The notes beneath the pieces were generated by a model that searched no databases, was not told where the DNA came from, and saw nothing but the letters and a program-made list of their open reading frames with translations. Of a stretch of 64,000 nucleotides of DNA, positions 21,811 to 33,400 are shown one piece after another (the first letter of the stretch is position 1; each line of letters opens with the position of its first letter). Location of the stretch: positions 3,550,501-3,614,500 of the forward strand of contig JAMWBK010000001.1 of the NCBI GenBank assembly GCA_029953675.1. Reading direction: 5' to 3'. The position numbers were made by a program, and so were the translations under genes. This DNA comes from Rhodosorus marinus. Its lineage: Eukaryota > Rhodophyta > Stylonematophyceae > Stylonematales > Stylonemataceae.

Positions 21811-22525
21811 TAGAGAAGAAAACAAGTAAGGAAGAAGAACCAGAGTTAGAAAAGGAAAGTTAGTTTTGGGATAAACTACCTAATTAGGGAGTAATTAGGA
21901 GGAAGCAAACCTTGAATTCTGGAATAATTGAGGCCGTGCTACCGGTGGAGAGCCAGGGTTTGCTAATAGTATTATCGGCCGAAATATTTCTTAATTATTT
22001 TCTATCCCAGTCTACTAAGTTTATATCGGACGGAAATCCTCAGCAAGTGGGGTCAATTGTTTCCGAATGGGGGTCCGACAAACGTTTATCGGACGCAATC
22101 GAACGATTAATTTTTTTTATCGGATGGACATGATAGCCCTAGTTAGAGCCAGTAATTCTATATCTAGTACTGACTAATCAAAAGGACGCGAAGTGTGAGG
22201 GTGGAATTCTTGTTTAGGGGGTAAACTTTAAGGTTTTGAGCCGTTTTCACTTCGCTGTGTGTTTCGCGCTCCTGATCGAGGCTGAGCACGTCGGTGTGAC
22301 TACTGATAGCACCTAAGGAAGTGCTGGATATTGTCGCTACAATAGTAAGAGAACTCTGGAGTGCACGGTTGGATAATGTCCAGCGCTTTTGCCTGATATA
22401 GAATGCCCGATTGGAACTCAAGAGTGTCAAGTGAGGACAAATGTGTGTGCAAGTCCAAGAGAATACGCAAACGGTCATTAAGCTTAAGGATAGCGATAGA
22501 TCTACTGGTGTTAGAAGCAGATCTT
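21811..22525. other. Gene-free stretch
   Basis: Contains one inverted copy (ending at 22,140) of the AGGGYTRTCAT/CCGATAAA dispersed repeat. An open minus-strand frame at 22,164-22,478 is unsupported. Confidence 0.5.
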
Positions 22526-22648
22526 CCCCACAGAAAGGATCAGGGATATTAGTGAGCTACAGGGTTTAGAGTTCACTGGGAAGTAGAAGATAGAACAAGG
22601 CATAAGAGGGAATACAATAAAAGCACGGGTTTACTTGGGTTTGGATTA
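22526..22648. repeat. Dispersed repeat family B, copy 1
   Basis: Direct-orientation match to 53,362-53,486: CCACAGAAAGGAT, ATATTAGTGA, CACAGGGTT-type and GTTCACTGGGAAGTAGA blocks occur in the same order and spacing. Confidence 0.7.
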
Positions 22649-22687
22649 AGGCCAAACCCAAGTAAATTTTATGAAGACCAGTTTGTT

Positions 22688-22934
22688 CAGAGCCTATCTA
22701 CCCTGAGGAGGTGAAAAGGAGACGCTGATGACGCGCGGCCAAGAAAAGAGCATCATTCGGACGACAGCGAGCCAGAGAGCCAAATACAGCTCCGTGAAGA
22801 AGCTGTCAATACGGCCGAGGGCATGGCGAAAAACACGACGAATCCAGCGAGAAGCAACACAGCCTAAAAAGCCAAAGCACTCCATGATCAGTAGTGCAAA
22901 CTGATGAGACAGAGCCGAGTCCCAAGGGTTGGAT
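22688..22934. repeat. Dispersed repeat family A, copy 2
   Basis: Collinear with 10,406-10,651 in the same orientation. The minus strand has a short hydrophobic open frame (22,694-22,885) that is not preserved in copy 1. Confidence 0.7.
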
Positions 22935-22953
22935 GAGTCATCGCCTCATCGTA

Positions 22954-23541
22954 CTATGCTTCAGCTGTCGATTGAACCAGCGGCGGCACCACGACGTTGT
23001 GCAGACGTAGGAAGATATCGCGCAGCCTGGGGACAAGGAATAGACTAGTCAAGATACTCACTCCTGCGAGCAGCCAAGTCAGTGACCACCAAATAGCGCC
23101 TCGCACAGGACAACAAGTGTCTCGTAAATGAGCTTCACGGACCTGAAATACAGGCAAAGGGACCTCGTAGTCCACCTAGCGATCAGTATCAAGCGCCTGC
23201 GACCGTAGATATCGAAATAAAAGCCGGTTTATACGCGCTTGGCGACGCGTACGGGCCGACACGCCTTGCCGCCCCGCAAAGGTTTTACCCCCGCGTCTAA
23301 TTTGGATTCCCCTTGGCATAGAGTCAGTGGGGGTTCATCCCCAAGGTCTTTGTCATTGAAGACCTTTTAGGGTGGTCATATCTTGCTCTAGGTCAAATAC
23401 CTTTGTTCGTAGGATTTTGAGAGATGAAGATCTACGGATAAAAAAGGCTACGGAAAGAATACCCGCAACCATATGTCCCAACCATGTCCCATCCAAAAAA
23501 GAGCATCGGGATGGGACGTCAGACATTAACTTCCAATCCAA
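22954..23541 (-). pseudogene. Possible remnant of a small membrane-protein gene
   Basis: Two minus-strand open segments, 23,353-23,541 (ATG start, GTWLGHMVAGILSVAFFIRR, one membrane helix) and 22,954-23,175 (IWWSLTWLLAGVSILTSLFL, one membrane helix). They might be exons of one gene or leftovers of a mobile element, since they abut repeat family A. No family is recognised and no splice join is convincing. Confidence 0.2.
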
Positions 23542-24834
23542 TCAATATAAAAATTAGACCGTCAAGCTTCTCCCCTAGTCCACGAACAAGTAAATTGATA
23601 TGATGAGAATTAATTTTATAAATTCAATTTGTATATCTCATATCATCCGTATCTTCATCCCCTCAGGAAAAATCTGGTTTCAAGTTAAAGTAGATTGACC
23701 TCCACCACCTAAAAAAAAAAAAATTAGTTTTGGAAAAATGAGATCCATCATGGCGTCTAATGCCGCGCACCCGCTCCCCCCCCCCCTTTTTTGCAAACCC
23801 GAATCAGATAATCCAATCTAAGCTTCCACCCGTCTATACCCTCCTTAAATCCTACACCAAAAACCAGAAAAAGTGCGCATGAAAGATAATATATTCACAT
23901 ATCTTGAACAGTGCATACCTCCCCTATACAAAATCAGAAGTCCCCGGACCACTGATTTTCAGCCCGCCCTTTACCTTGTCCCGTCTCTACCGTATCTACA
24001 AATACAAATTATCGTAAAAACAAGAACAAAATGTATTCAAGTACAAAAAAGCGCTCACAAAGATCCATTTTCTCTCAAAATGTCTATCGCAACTTGTTAG
24101 AAACGGAGTCCAACAGAATTAGAAACTACAGGAAATTAGGGGAGGGGGTGAAGGCGGGGTTGAGGCCCCTACAAAACTATCCAAGTTTACAAAGGGTATA
24201 ATGAAGAACAAAACATATCCAAAAGTCTAAATAAACAACCAAAAGATAATATTTAAAATTACTAAAGGGGTAACAAATACCGTACTGTTGGGCTGAATGG
24301 AGATTTAGAATTTAGAAACTGAGGGGGGTTAGAAAGTTGGTGTTTCGTTTTGGACGTGAAAGGGATGGTGGGTTTCGAGCAGGTTGGGGAGTCTCATGAG
24401 GAGGGGATGAGAAAGAGTGAGGATTTGTCCTTTTCGAACAGCTCGGGGAGGGAGGAATGAGAGATAGGATTGAGACGGTTTTTGGGGGGAGGAAAGGGAC
24501 AATATATAAAATGGACGTTTTGGGAAGGGTGTAATAAGAGGGTGGGGGGGGGGGATGGGAGCGGGGCCGGAATGGGGCAGAGGCCTTTGCTGGGGATGTG
24601 CTTAGGAATGCTGAAGGGGCTTGGTGACATTGGGATTCTGATGCCGTGATGTAGATGTTTTTGTTTTGGGGTGGGGGAAGTGTTGGTATTTTGAACAGGA
24701 TGGAGGTATTGTATTTAGTCGGTTTTGGGTTTTGAAGAGCGGTTTTATTCCGGTGTTTAGTTTTCGTGTTTTGGTTTTTTTTTTGGGAGGGCGGGGGGGG
24801 CCGGGAGGTTTTTTGTTGGTATTTTTTGGCCGCA
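23542..24834. other. 5' region of the Pumilio gene
   Basis: AT-rich to about 24,300, then G-rich up to the Pumilio start codon. The long proline-rich minus-strand open frame (24,312-24,932) reflects this composition. Likely holds the promoter and 5' UTR. Confidence 0.5.
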
Positions 24835-27800
24835 ATGTCGAACGGGGATCGAGGTGTTGAGAATGTCGCATGGGGGCTCGGGTCTATGAACATAGCGGAG
24901 AACGGAGGGAATGAAAAGCCCGTAGATCCCATAGCGCCGAACGTAGCGGCGAGTTTGTTGTACAGAGGCGGGGCGGTCGAGGATGATGGACCGCTTACTC
25001 GCTCAAACTCCGCTCCACCTACCCTTTTCGATGCGTTGGAGGATTTTCACTCGGAGGATCATGATCATAAGGGGATTGAGTCGGTTCTGGAAAACGCTTT
25101 TGACAGCGAACAAGATCCGCAACATCGTGTTCATCGTCCAGCTCTGTTCGAGGACTACGGCTTTGGACCCAAGGGACGAGCCCCTTCTCCCCCGCTTCAC
25201 GGGACAGGGGTTCCAAGTCAGCTTGGCAGCGCCAAGCCCACCAGCTACTTGATGGCATCTAAGAAAAACTTGGCCTCGTCTACAGGGGCCCCGAGCCCAA
25301 AGTCGTCGCCAAGGATGGCGCCGAACCCGCCACAGCCCGTAGTTGGAACTCCGGCAGCTTCGGAGAGGGACAGCTGGAACGCTCGAATTGCTGAGGTTTC
25401 CGAAGTTTCTGTTGGTTCGGGTGTTTCGCCGTGGTCCAAAGCTGGAGTTGACCGGCTCAATCCGGGCTACGAGTTCCAGGCATCTCCTCCCGCCGCAAAT
25501 ACTGTACCAGCCCTGGAGACCCAGCCTGCTGGAGCAAGTTCGCCGAGGGTCCCGCACATGCATTCGTTCGACGTGCCGAATGACGACAACGAATCAACGG
25601 GGGGTATTTGGGGGCCAATGGGAGGAGGGCCCTCGTCACCAGCAATTTCAGCGTCGCCACATTTGGCTCCATCGAAGAGGACGCAGTCGCTGCGACATAT
25701 TGCTGCACCTGCGTCACCAATATTACCGCCCCGAAATCGTGCACCATCCCCAATGTCGTCGCAGATGTTCGTGCCAGGGCAAGGTAGCGGCCAGGGGAAT
25801 ATCGGAAGCTCTCAGCAGGTGCCGCTCTCGTTTGCGGAGCATATTCAGCAGAAGCACCAACAGCAGCAACACCAGCACCAGCAACCACCCCACAAGGTTC
25901 ATCAGCCTCAACCGAGAGCTTTCCAACAAGCGCAGCAATCGCACAAGCTACAGCAGCCCCAGCCAAGGACTCTGCAGCAGCAGCAACAGCAGATGCGCCA
26001 GCGTCAACCGTCACCTGTGCAGCTACAGCCGCGGGTCCAGGGTTCAATGCAGGCTGTCGGCAGCGTACCCTCTCCGTCACCATCTCCACCACCGGCGCCT
26101 GCCGGAACCCCACAACCGAACGGGGCAGCACAGTATATAGAGACGCCTAAAATGGGTTCTATGGAGTTGAACATGTTCTCTTCGTCGGGCATGGCCCCAC
26201 CAGTGTTGCCGTATCAAGCTGAGAACGACTTTTCGAAACTCGGCGAGTACTACCCGGACGGCGGCACGGCAGGTTCCGGAATGCCAGCAGCCGTAGCTCA
26301 GCAAGCCCAGCGGGGCATGTTCCTTGGTTCCGATATGTCGCTTGTTGGTGGCGGAGGAGGACTGCCAGGGAGCACCGGAGCATCCTCGCAGTTTCCACTT
26401 GGAACGAATTCTCCCGCTGCAAACAACATGCTTTTCCAGGGAGGGGTGCTCGGTGGGCCCAATGCGCCGAGTTTGGGCGCCATGGATGAGGGTGCTACTG
26501 CGGATTTCAAGAACATTAGCTTGCAGATGCAGATGGCGGCGTTAATCAACGTACAGCAGATGTACGCAGCGCAAATGGCGCAGATGGCGAGTATGGCGAA
26601 CCCGTCCAATCCGAACGTGAACCCTGCGGCTCTAAACGGCGCGTTTCCGGGCATGAAGAACCCGCTTACAATGCCCCAGATGCAAGAGTACGACGAGCGA
26701 GAGCTCGAAGGCATGGGCGATCGGAGGGGGGTGCCGTACGGCAGCCCTGGTATTCAGGGTCTCGACCGGCAGAGGAAGAAGATGGGAGAGCCACCCGTCG
26801 GGTCACCAATCAATCGCAGATTGCAACGAGGACGCCGCGGAGGACGTCAGGATGACTATCTCGGGTACGGGGATCGGAGAGCAGGTAACGTAGGGATCAT
26901 CGGCGTCCCTGAAACGATCCAAAGTAGATCACCACTTCTCGAAACGTTCCGGGCTACGTCGGCCTCGGTCGGGAGGTCAGCAGGTGCTGCTGACGCGGGT
27001 AGCGGGATGCTTCCGATGAACTCGGGCATTGGCCCCAGGGAATGGCACCTCGGCGAGCTCAAGGGCCACGTCGTGGAGTTTGCGACGGATCAACACGGCA
27101 GTCGATTCATTCAGCAGCAGCTTGAGGTTGCATCGCAGGAGGAAGTACAGATAGTATTGACAGAGACATTGGAAGACGTGCAGATACTGATGATGGACGT
27201 GTTCGGCAACTACGTCGTGCAGAAATTGCTAGAGTACGGAGGGAAGCAAGCTGTGCAGTTAATCGCAGCGGAATTGAGCGGGCGGATGCTGACCCTCTCC
27301 CTACATATGTATGGTTGTCGGGTGGTGCAAAAGGTCTTGGAGGTCTTGGACAACGATGCCCGTGGGAGCCTCGTGCGTGAGCTCGACTCACATATCTTGA
27401 AGTGTATTCATGATCAGAACGGGAACCACGTCATCCAGAAATGTGTCCAGCTCGTCGACCCTGCTGGGATGCAGTTTATTGTTGACGCTGTCATCGCTCA
27501 AGCGGTAGGCGATGAAATGGAAAAATAGAGGTTACACTGTTCCCCATGCGAAGCGGTTGTATCTGACACTTGTCTGTTCTCCTGTCGTTTTCTTGTTCTT
27601 CCCCAATGCGGACAGGTCACATTGGCTGAACATTCTTACGGATGTCGGGTAGTCCAGCGCATTCTCGAGCACGGGGCGCAGGAACAGAAGGAGCCGATTA
27701 TGAAGGAGATTATGAGAAGCATTGAGCACCTGATTAACGATCAGTACGGGAATTATGTCATTCAGCACGTGGTTGAGCACGGGACACAGTACGAGCGCGA

Positions 27801-28131
27801 CGTGATCATCGATATTGCGCGAAAGAACATTTACGTACTGTCCCAGCATAAATTTGCGTCGAACGTGGTTGAGAGGTGCCTGCAGCATGGTTCCATCGAA
27901 CAACGACGCGAGCTTATAGAGATGTTTATTGTTGGGCCTGAGGGGCCACCAAACCCAAGCCCTCTGGGCTCGCTTGTTCGCGACCAATATGGCAACTACG
28001 TCGTCCAAAGGATTCTGGACATTGCGGAGCCCGGGCAGAGGATGAGGGTGGTGGACATCCTCCGTGACCAAGTTTCGGCTATCAAAAAGTATTCATATGG
28101 AAAGCACATTGTTGCACGACTGGAGCATTGA
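24835..28131 (+). CDS. Pumilio/PUF RNA-binding translational regulator
   Basis: Two exons, 24,835-27,504 and 27,616-28,131, with a 111-nt phase-0 intron. The product is 1,061 aa. The first ~735 residues are low-complexity (Pro/Ser/Gly/Gln-rich, with a histidine-glutamine run near 340-400). Residues ~738-1,061 contain eight PUF repeats, each with the base-contacting helix: HGSRFIQQQLE, FGNYVVQKLLE, YGCRVVQKVLE, NGNHVIQKCVQ, YGCRVVQRILE, YGNYVIQHVVE, FASNVVERCLQ, YGNYVVQRILD, closed by YSYGKHIVARLEH. These residues are near-identical to classical Pumilio, so an UGUA-type target in mRNA 3' UTRs is expected. It should repress translation and promote mRNA decay in the cytoplasm. Splicing falls within repeat 5 and restores it exactly. 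ATG 24,835 is preferred over any upstream frame in the G-rich leader. Confidence 0.92.
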
Positions 28132-28716
28132 ACAGATGAGAATGTAATTTTGGGCAAAAGAATGCCCCGCTGAGGAGGCCGACGCGGACTACGAGAAGCC
28201 GTTTATTGAAAAAGTGTGTTTCAGAATTTGCAGGAATCGGCGATTTCGTAAAAGCTCTTGTCTGGCGAAGTGTGACTTCATGGCGGTGTTGAACAGTAGT
28301 ACAGTTTTGCGGAAGCTGAAGGCTGTGTTTTTTTCTTTTTCGGTTTCTGCCGCAAGGAGAGTGTGAGTGGATGAGAGGTATCGCGGACCACATACGGGGA
28401 CGGGTGCGGTGGCGTGAGCATTGCGTACTCGCAAGTGTTCCGCGCGGACGCTCCGTACTGGATGTGTGGGTTGGTCGATGATGCGTTCACCCGCGCTCTG
28501 CACACGACGAGGTGCATGGCTGCGTGGGCAAGTTCCTTTTTACATACTTGCAAAGTATTTGTCTGCCAATTTTCACATGCATAGACCTGTTCAAAGTTTA
28601 GAAGCGAGCGATCATAAATCTAGTTTTTTTCAAGTGGCCGTCCTATCCGGCAAAGTGTTCGCGGCCGGTCAGCCAGTCTTGAAGTTCCCCCCAAAATCCG
28701 CCCTCTGAACGCCCTA

Positions 28717-29090
28717 CCTCATGTACCGGACGAGAGCGGACACATGCGGACCATCCGTCGAGATCACAATAATTTCATCCGCCGAGCCCATCAGCTCCAA
28801 CTTCCAGCTTCCCCTGGGCATCAACCACATCCCAGAATGCGAACAGCGTCGGTGGGTTTTCATGTACCCCTGTCCCTAGCTCTTCGGCAGAGCTCGGTTT
28901 GACTTTGTCAGGACAACACCCACCTCTCCCACCTCTGATGCTGTACCTGAGCAGAGTCAGCATATCGTTCACCCCGTCCATACCCTCTAGGTGTTCATCC
29001 AATCCACAAGGCCCTCTTCGCAGCGAGAGGGATGATGTTCACCAGTCCACCCTCCTCAAGAGAGCCAACCAGTACGGCCTCGGCTTCTCT
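28717..29090 (-). pseudogene. Probable frameshifted gene remnant
   Basis: Protein-like segments follow one another in different minus-strand frames: EAEAVLVGSLEEGGLVNIIP then DEHLEGMDGVNDMLTLLRY, TLFAFWDVVDAQGKLE and finally GSADEIIVISTDGPHVSALV ending in a stop. The continuity of sense across two frame changes without splice signals suggests decay or sequence error rather than introns. I do not recognise the family. Confidence 0.4.
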
Positions 29091-29300
29091 TCAGCAGGAA
29101 GAAAAAATTAAGGTTTGGCTTTAAGGACGCTCTTCTGGTTCTACTGGAAAGGTTAACAATACCTGTTGGTATTTTCCTACGACTCACGAAAGTGTATGAC
29201 TAGTTGCAACAGACAAGCACGGCTAGCGGCAGCCTAAACCGGCTGCCACTCACGCATTGCACGAGGGGGCTGTCGTTGGCTAGAGAATGCGTACTACATC

Positions 29301-29328
29301 CTCTTTTGAGTTTGATAACTCAAAAGAG
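29301..29328. repeat. Perfect 12-bp hairpin, 4-nt loop
   Basis: CTCTTTTGAGTT / TGAT / AACTCAAAAGAG. A second small hairpin (GGCAGCC, 6-nt loop, GGCTGCC) lies just upstream at 29,228-29,247. Confidence 0.75.
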
Positions 29329-29344
29329 TGCGAAATATTTTTGC

Positions 29345-29775
29345 ATTGACGTTGGGCTTAAGCGAAGGATAGTAGAGAGTGAGGCTACCCCCGCGTTTGA
29401 ATTGATCTCTTCAAGACCGGGAAAGGATTAAGATCAGTACTTTGGCTCTTAAAAGCGACCCACATAGGGGAAGAGGATCAACAGAGGAAACGGAGTGGGT
29501 GGATGTGCTTTGGCTTGGATACTGTAGGGTAAGGAGAGGACTTCGGAGGAGCAAAAGGTGTGAAAATTGTTTTTTATCTTGGCTTTGGACTATAGATAAG
29601 GATAGAGAGTGAGGTTACCCCAGCGGCTAAGGAATAGGATCAGTGTAGGAGAAGACTCTGGCTCTTAAGAACGACGAGACTTGAAAAGAGTGAGGGAGAA
29701 AGTGGTGAGGGTAGGAAGAGGACAGGGTGGGTAGATCTGCTTTGGCTTGATTACTTTAGGGAAGGAGAGGGTGAG
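29345..29775. repeat. Diverged ~200-bp tandem duplication
   Basis: Copies at about 29,345-29,545 and 29,585-29,775 share, in order, GGATAGTAGAGAGTGAGG-like, TGGCTCTTAA, GAAGAGGA, GTGGGT(G)GATCTGCTTTGGCTTG-like and AGGGAAGGAGAGG blocks. Confidence 0.65.
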
Positions 29776-30405
29776 ATGGTAAGGAGGATGCACTGAGCTT
29801 TGTCTGGAGGTTGTTGCTTAAGAAGAGGATTGGTGATATTGGGTTTTGACTGTATAGAAGGAGAGGTGGTGAGGTAGTTACATGTTTTGAAGTGGGAGAG
29901 TGACTTTGTGTGAGGAGGATGAGAGAAGTTGGGGAAGAAGTTAACAACGGGAAGTGGTGAGAAGGGTCGAGGAGCGGGGGGGGGGGGGGATGCACATCTA
30001 GTGAAAAGGGAATCTAGTTGGAAAAACGCTCGTTAGGGTGGTACATAGGAAGAAACGGAGGAGAGGAAAGACGACGGGGAGTTGGTGCCATTTTTTTTTG
30101 GGGGGGGGGGGGAAGAAGACATGACGAATAGACAGAGATGATTGTCTCCTTCACGGGCGCGTTTTGGGGGGAGGAGGTTAGTAGGGTTTTGGTTGTAAAA
30201 GACTTGACGGATGAGGAGGGTTGTGCCTAATGAATGGTAGTTGGAGAAGGCGTGGGGAAAGATGAAGCTTTCTTGGAACGACTGAGAATTTATTATGATT
30301 ATGTTGGACAGATTTGGAGCTTGGTAGAGTCTTAAGGAGGGGGTGTGGTGAGAAGGGGGTGAAGCTTTGAGTGTTTTTTGGAGGGGTGAGGAGGAAAGAA
30401 CGAAA

Positions 30406-32252
30406 ATGGAGAGTAAGATGAACTTATTAGCTCCGGCGAGCTCGGAAGCGACTATGTATACTCTAAAGTTGCCCTCTGGAATTCACGATGCTCTGGAGAA
30501 GGGGCAAACTGGGGAGATGTTCTTCACTATGGATCGGAAGAGTGGGAAATGTACTCTGGAATTTAAGGATGAGAAGTTCAGTGCGAATTCTGTGGATGAG
30601 AGATCATTCGTCGAGGTTTATGAACAGTTTAGTGCACAAGAATCTTGTAGAAAGGTACAATATTAATTCTCGAAACGTCCACGCCCCGCTCGCCCGCCTC
30701 GTTCGTCTATTCATGTTCTTTCCTGTCCTTTCAGATTGGCGGAATACGCGGTAAAGTGACTGTACGAGGAGGTTATGAACCTGGCGCTGAGAAACGTGGT
30801 TTTGACGTTGAGAGGGGTCAGAAAGCGAAGATTCGGATGGAAGCGTCTAAAGAACGTAAGCGAACTGATTTCATGCATTGCTTCAAATCCAAGGAGAAGC
30901 TGTTTATTCTGAAACTATTTTGTCTTTCCCTGACGCACGACTCAGGCGGAGTGTCAAAGGGAAGTCGTGAGATCGGTACCAAGCGCGAACCCCCAGCGAG
31001 CCGCCCTCGGCCGGTGAAGGCCCCGAGGGTCTCCACGAACTCGTCTTCTGAGAGCAGCTCTGGTATGAAGAAGTCAACCAGTCAGGGGCAGATTGCATCA
31101 CTGGTTGATCGCAGCAAATCGCCAGTCACTGCCAACGGCACCACCGGGAAGCCTAGGCCGAGGTCGTCTTCGCACTCTCCTGCTTCACGATTTCCGAAGG
31201 ACAGCGACAAATTGTCACCGTTGCGTCCTCCTGAACCGGGTGGCCAGGGCTCTTCGCCGGGCTACTCGCGGCCGCCGCAAGCGAAAGGAAATCGTCCGCC
31301 ACTCCCGCCGAGTTCGAAAACGCCCTCACCTGGTGAGAGCGAGAAAGCGGCTTTCTCACCTCGGGAAAGCAAAACGCTTAGAAAGGTAAAGGACTCCTGC
31401 TCGGAATATGAACAGGTATAGCCGCCATTGACCCTCAGGAGCCTACTAATGCAATGTACATTTTTGTCCCGTTTTCACGAAAACAACCTAGGAGGTCGTG
31501 CAATTGTTAGCGGTCAGCCCATTGACCCAGGAGCAGATCAAGGAGAAAGTTCCGAAAGGAACACACCCGCAGATTCTCGACAAGGTCGCCGACCATGATG
31601 AACTGTCAGGAAAGTATGGACTCAAATCGGAGCTGTGGCCCGAAGTCGTTTTGGAGTGGGAGAAGTATTCTGAGAACGACCGCCACGCGGTTTCAAAGAA
31701 CCTGAGCCGTAGTCAGGTGCTCACCGACTCTGAGCTGAACAAGATTTTGGATGGAGAGCTGCCGAGGAAGGCCAATACCTACTACAGAATAACAACTGCC
31801 GAGGAGAATGAGCGATATCGAGTCGACTTCAACCGTAAATACAGGATATACAACACACTGGTGAGAGGTTGATGCGGATCTTCTCCGTTCAACTATTCCA
31901 TCAACTCAGCATTTTTCTGACAAGCGAGGTTTTGGATTACATTCCTCGCCGCGTCTACAATCACAGGGTAAGAACATCTACGACTTGAAGGGCAAGCTCG
32001 AGAAGAAGCAGGAGGATTGGAGCAGCGCAAAGGGGAAGGAGAAAGATGCCTTGGCAGTAGAGATCACCGAACTGTATCAGAAAACGAACGCCAGGGATAG
32101 GAGAATGCGACAGTACTATTCGGTGAGAGCTTCATACTCTGAACGAAGAACTCTCCTGGAGCTCCCCAGTGCTAACTGTTCCTGCTCAATTGACCGAGTA
32201 GGTTCTTCACTATGAGCTCAAGGAGCTTAAAGAGCGGATCAAAGATTGGTAG
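30406..32252 (+). CDS. ELL: RNA polymerase II elongation factor ELL
   Basis: Six exons: 30,406-30,654; 30,735-30,855; 30,946-31,385; 31,492-31,860; 31,967-32,122; 32,202-32,252 (461 aa). The N-terminal part (MYTLKLPSGIHDAL...CTLEFKDEKFS, then KIGGIRGKVTVRGG) matches the ELL beta-rich domain. A basic Ser/Pro linker follows. Next is a winged-helix-like segment, EVVQLLAVSPLTQEQIKEKV, and the C-terminal occludin-homology domain, NIYDLKGKLEKKQEDWSS to VLHYELKELKERIKDW. ELL suppresses transient pausing of RNA polymerase II in the nucleus, in the super/little elongation complex. The third-exon donor could be 31,385 or 31,415; both keep frame. Intron 30,856-30,945 is 90 nt, stop-free and in frame. 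The C-terminal exon encodes only 16 aa. Confidence 0.8.
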
Positions 32253-33400
32253 GGAGTTGGCAACCGGGAGTACAAACTAGCTGACCATCGTCCACACCAG
32301 CGATAGACGTCCTCAGAAGATGAACCCCCGAAAACGTCGTCCAGAACATAGTTCCGAGCTGACCACCGGCCTGCTTTCGGGAATCCGTCAAGAAGAGTTA
32401 GAGCCTCTGGGCCCTCGATCATCTCGAGCATTGCGTGCCATGGTTGATGCATGACGTGTGCAAGGAGCTGTCCCACTTTGCGCGCAGCTCAGCAGATTCG
32501 AACCGAACGACGCGGGCGCGGGTGGTGTTTCTCATCGTCCTGCTGAAGGCTTCAATGGCCGGAGGAGATCGTCCTGGATCGGAACGCAACCTTGTTTTTT
32601 ACGTGTGTCTTTGCAGTGATCGTCTTTGAAAAAGGGCTCAAAACGTTTGGGCATCGGGAAAAGCGAACGACAGGAAACAGTGGGGTCTTTTTCGCGAGAT
32701 GCGGTAGTTCGACGATCTCGCACAGGGCCCCTTGGTCGAGTCCTCTCGCTGAAGAGGACTCCGCGAAAGACCGCATCGTCTTCCGGGTCGTTGGACGACA
32801 ACTCGCTGTAGCAATAGGTCACCAGCAGAGCCCGAAGAAGACACATTGGTCACATCGGCCCTTAATAATCTGGCCAGCAAAAATAAATCACCAAACACGA
32901 ATCAATCCGGATATCGCCGGGCACAAATTCGGGCCATTGCTCTTCGATATAGCCTGAGAGGAACTAGCAAAAAAACATGTTTAGCTTGAAAGAGTCTCAC
33001 ATCAGAGTGTACCAAGTAACATTCGTTTGGCCCGAAATCGTTAACATTCATTTCGTGAAAAACGACTGACCCGAGAAATAATGTAAAAACATAACTTGCG
33101 CAAGCAGTTGGGCCACCCCTGATATTGATAACATTTGCGAAGAGAAACCCTGGCCTTAAACAAATAATGAAAAAACATAATACGAAAATTCCCGGCTGAT
33201 GGAACATCAGCCGAACTTTCGTGGCTGGGAAAATTGTACTGGAAAATGGGATTGGGTTAAGGTATATTATTCGCGGGAACGGATCAGCTCGGTTGGGGTT
33301 GGGACGAGAGGGAGCTTGGGGACGGAGGAAAGGGCAAAGGCTTTACTTTGAGGAGTTTCGCTTGGTCAGCTGGAGGGATTGATTGGGGAAGAAAGAAAAG
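32253..33400. other. Intergenic; possible coding fragments
   Basis: Minus-strand open segments at 32,260-32,480 and 32,532-32,846 read like protein in parts (for example RARVVRFESAELRAKW) but change frame and lack usable splice signals. I see no recognisable gene. A 9-bp hairpin lies at 33,193-33,213. Confidence 0.4.
33193..33213. repeat. Perfect 9-bp hairpin, GAA loop
   Basis: CGGCTGATG / GAA / CATCAGCCG, 188 bp upstream of the SSXT-MYB start codon. The GAA loop closed by G-C resembles the local hairpin family at 36.2-38.6 kb. Confidence 0.7.

Larger units (their letters stand above)
28132..30405. other. Intergenic region with gene remnant and repeats
   Basis: Contains a probable pseudogene on the minus strand (28,717-29,090), two hairpins (29,228-29,247 and 29,301-29,328), a diverged ~200-bp duplication (29,345-29,775) and G-rich low-complexity sequence with long G runs (for example 29,978 and 30,100). 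Confidence 0.6.

Noticed and set aside
24312-24932. 206-codon proline-rich minus-strand frame
   Set aside because: Reflects the C/T-rich composition opposite the G-rich Pumilio leader; overlaps the Pumilio start and has no domain.
25457-26131. Minus-strand frames opposite Pumilio
   Set aside because: Codon bias of the Pumilio low-complexity region; antisense shadow.
32498-32510. GGTTCGAATC on the minus strand, like a tRNA T-loop
   Set aside because: The flanking bases do not pair as a T-stem and no anticodon arm or A box is near.
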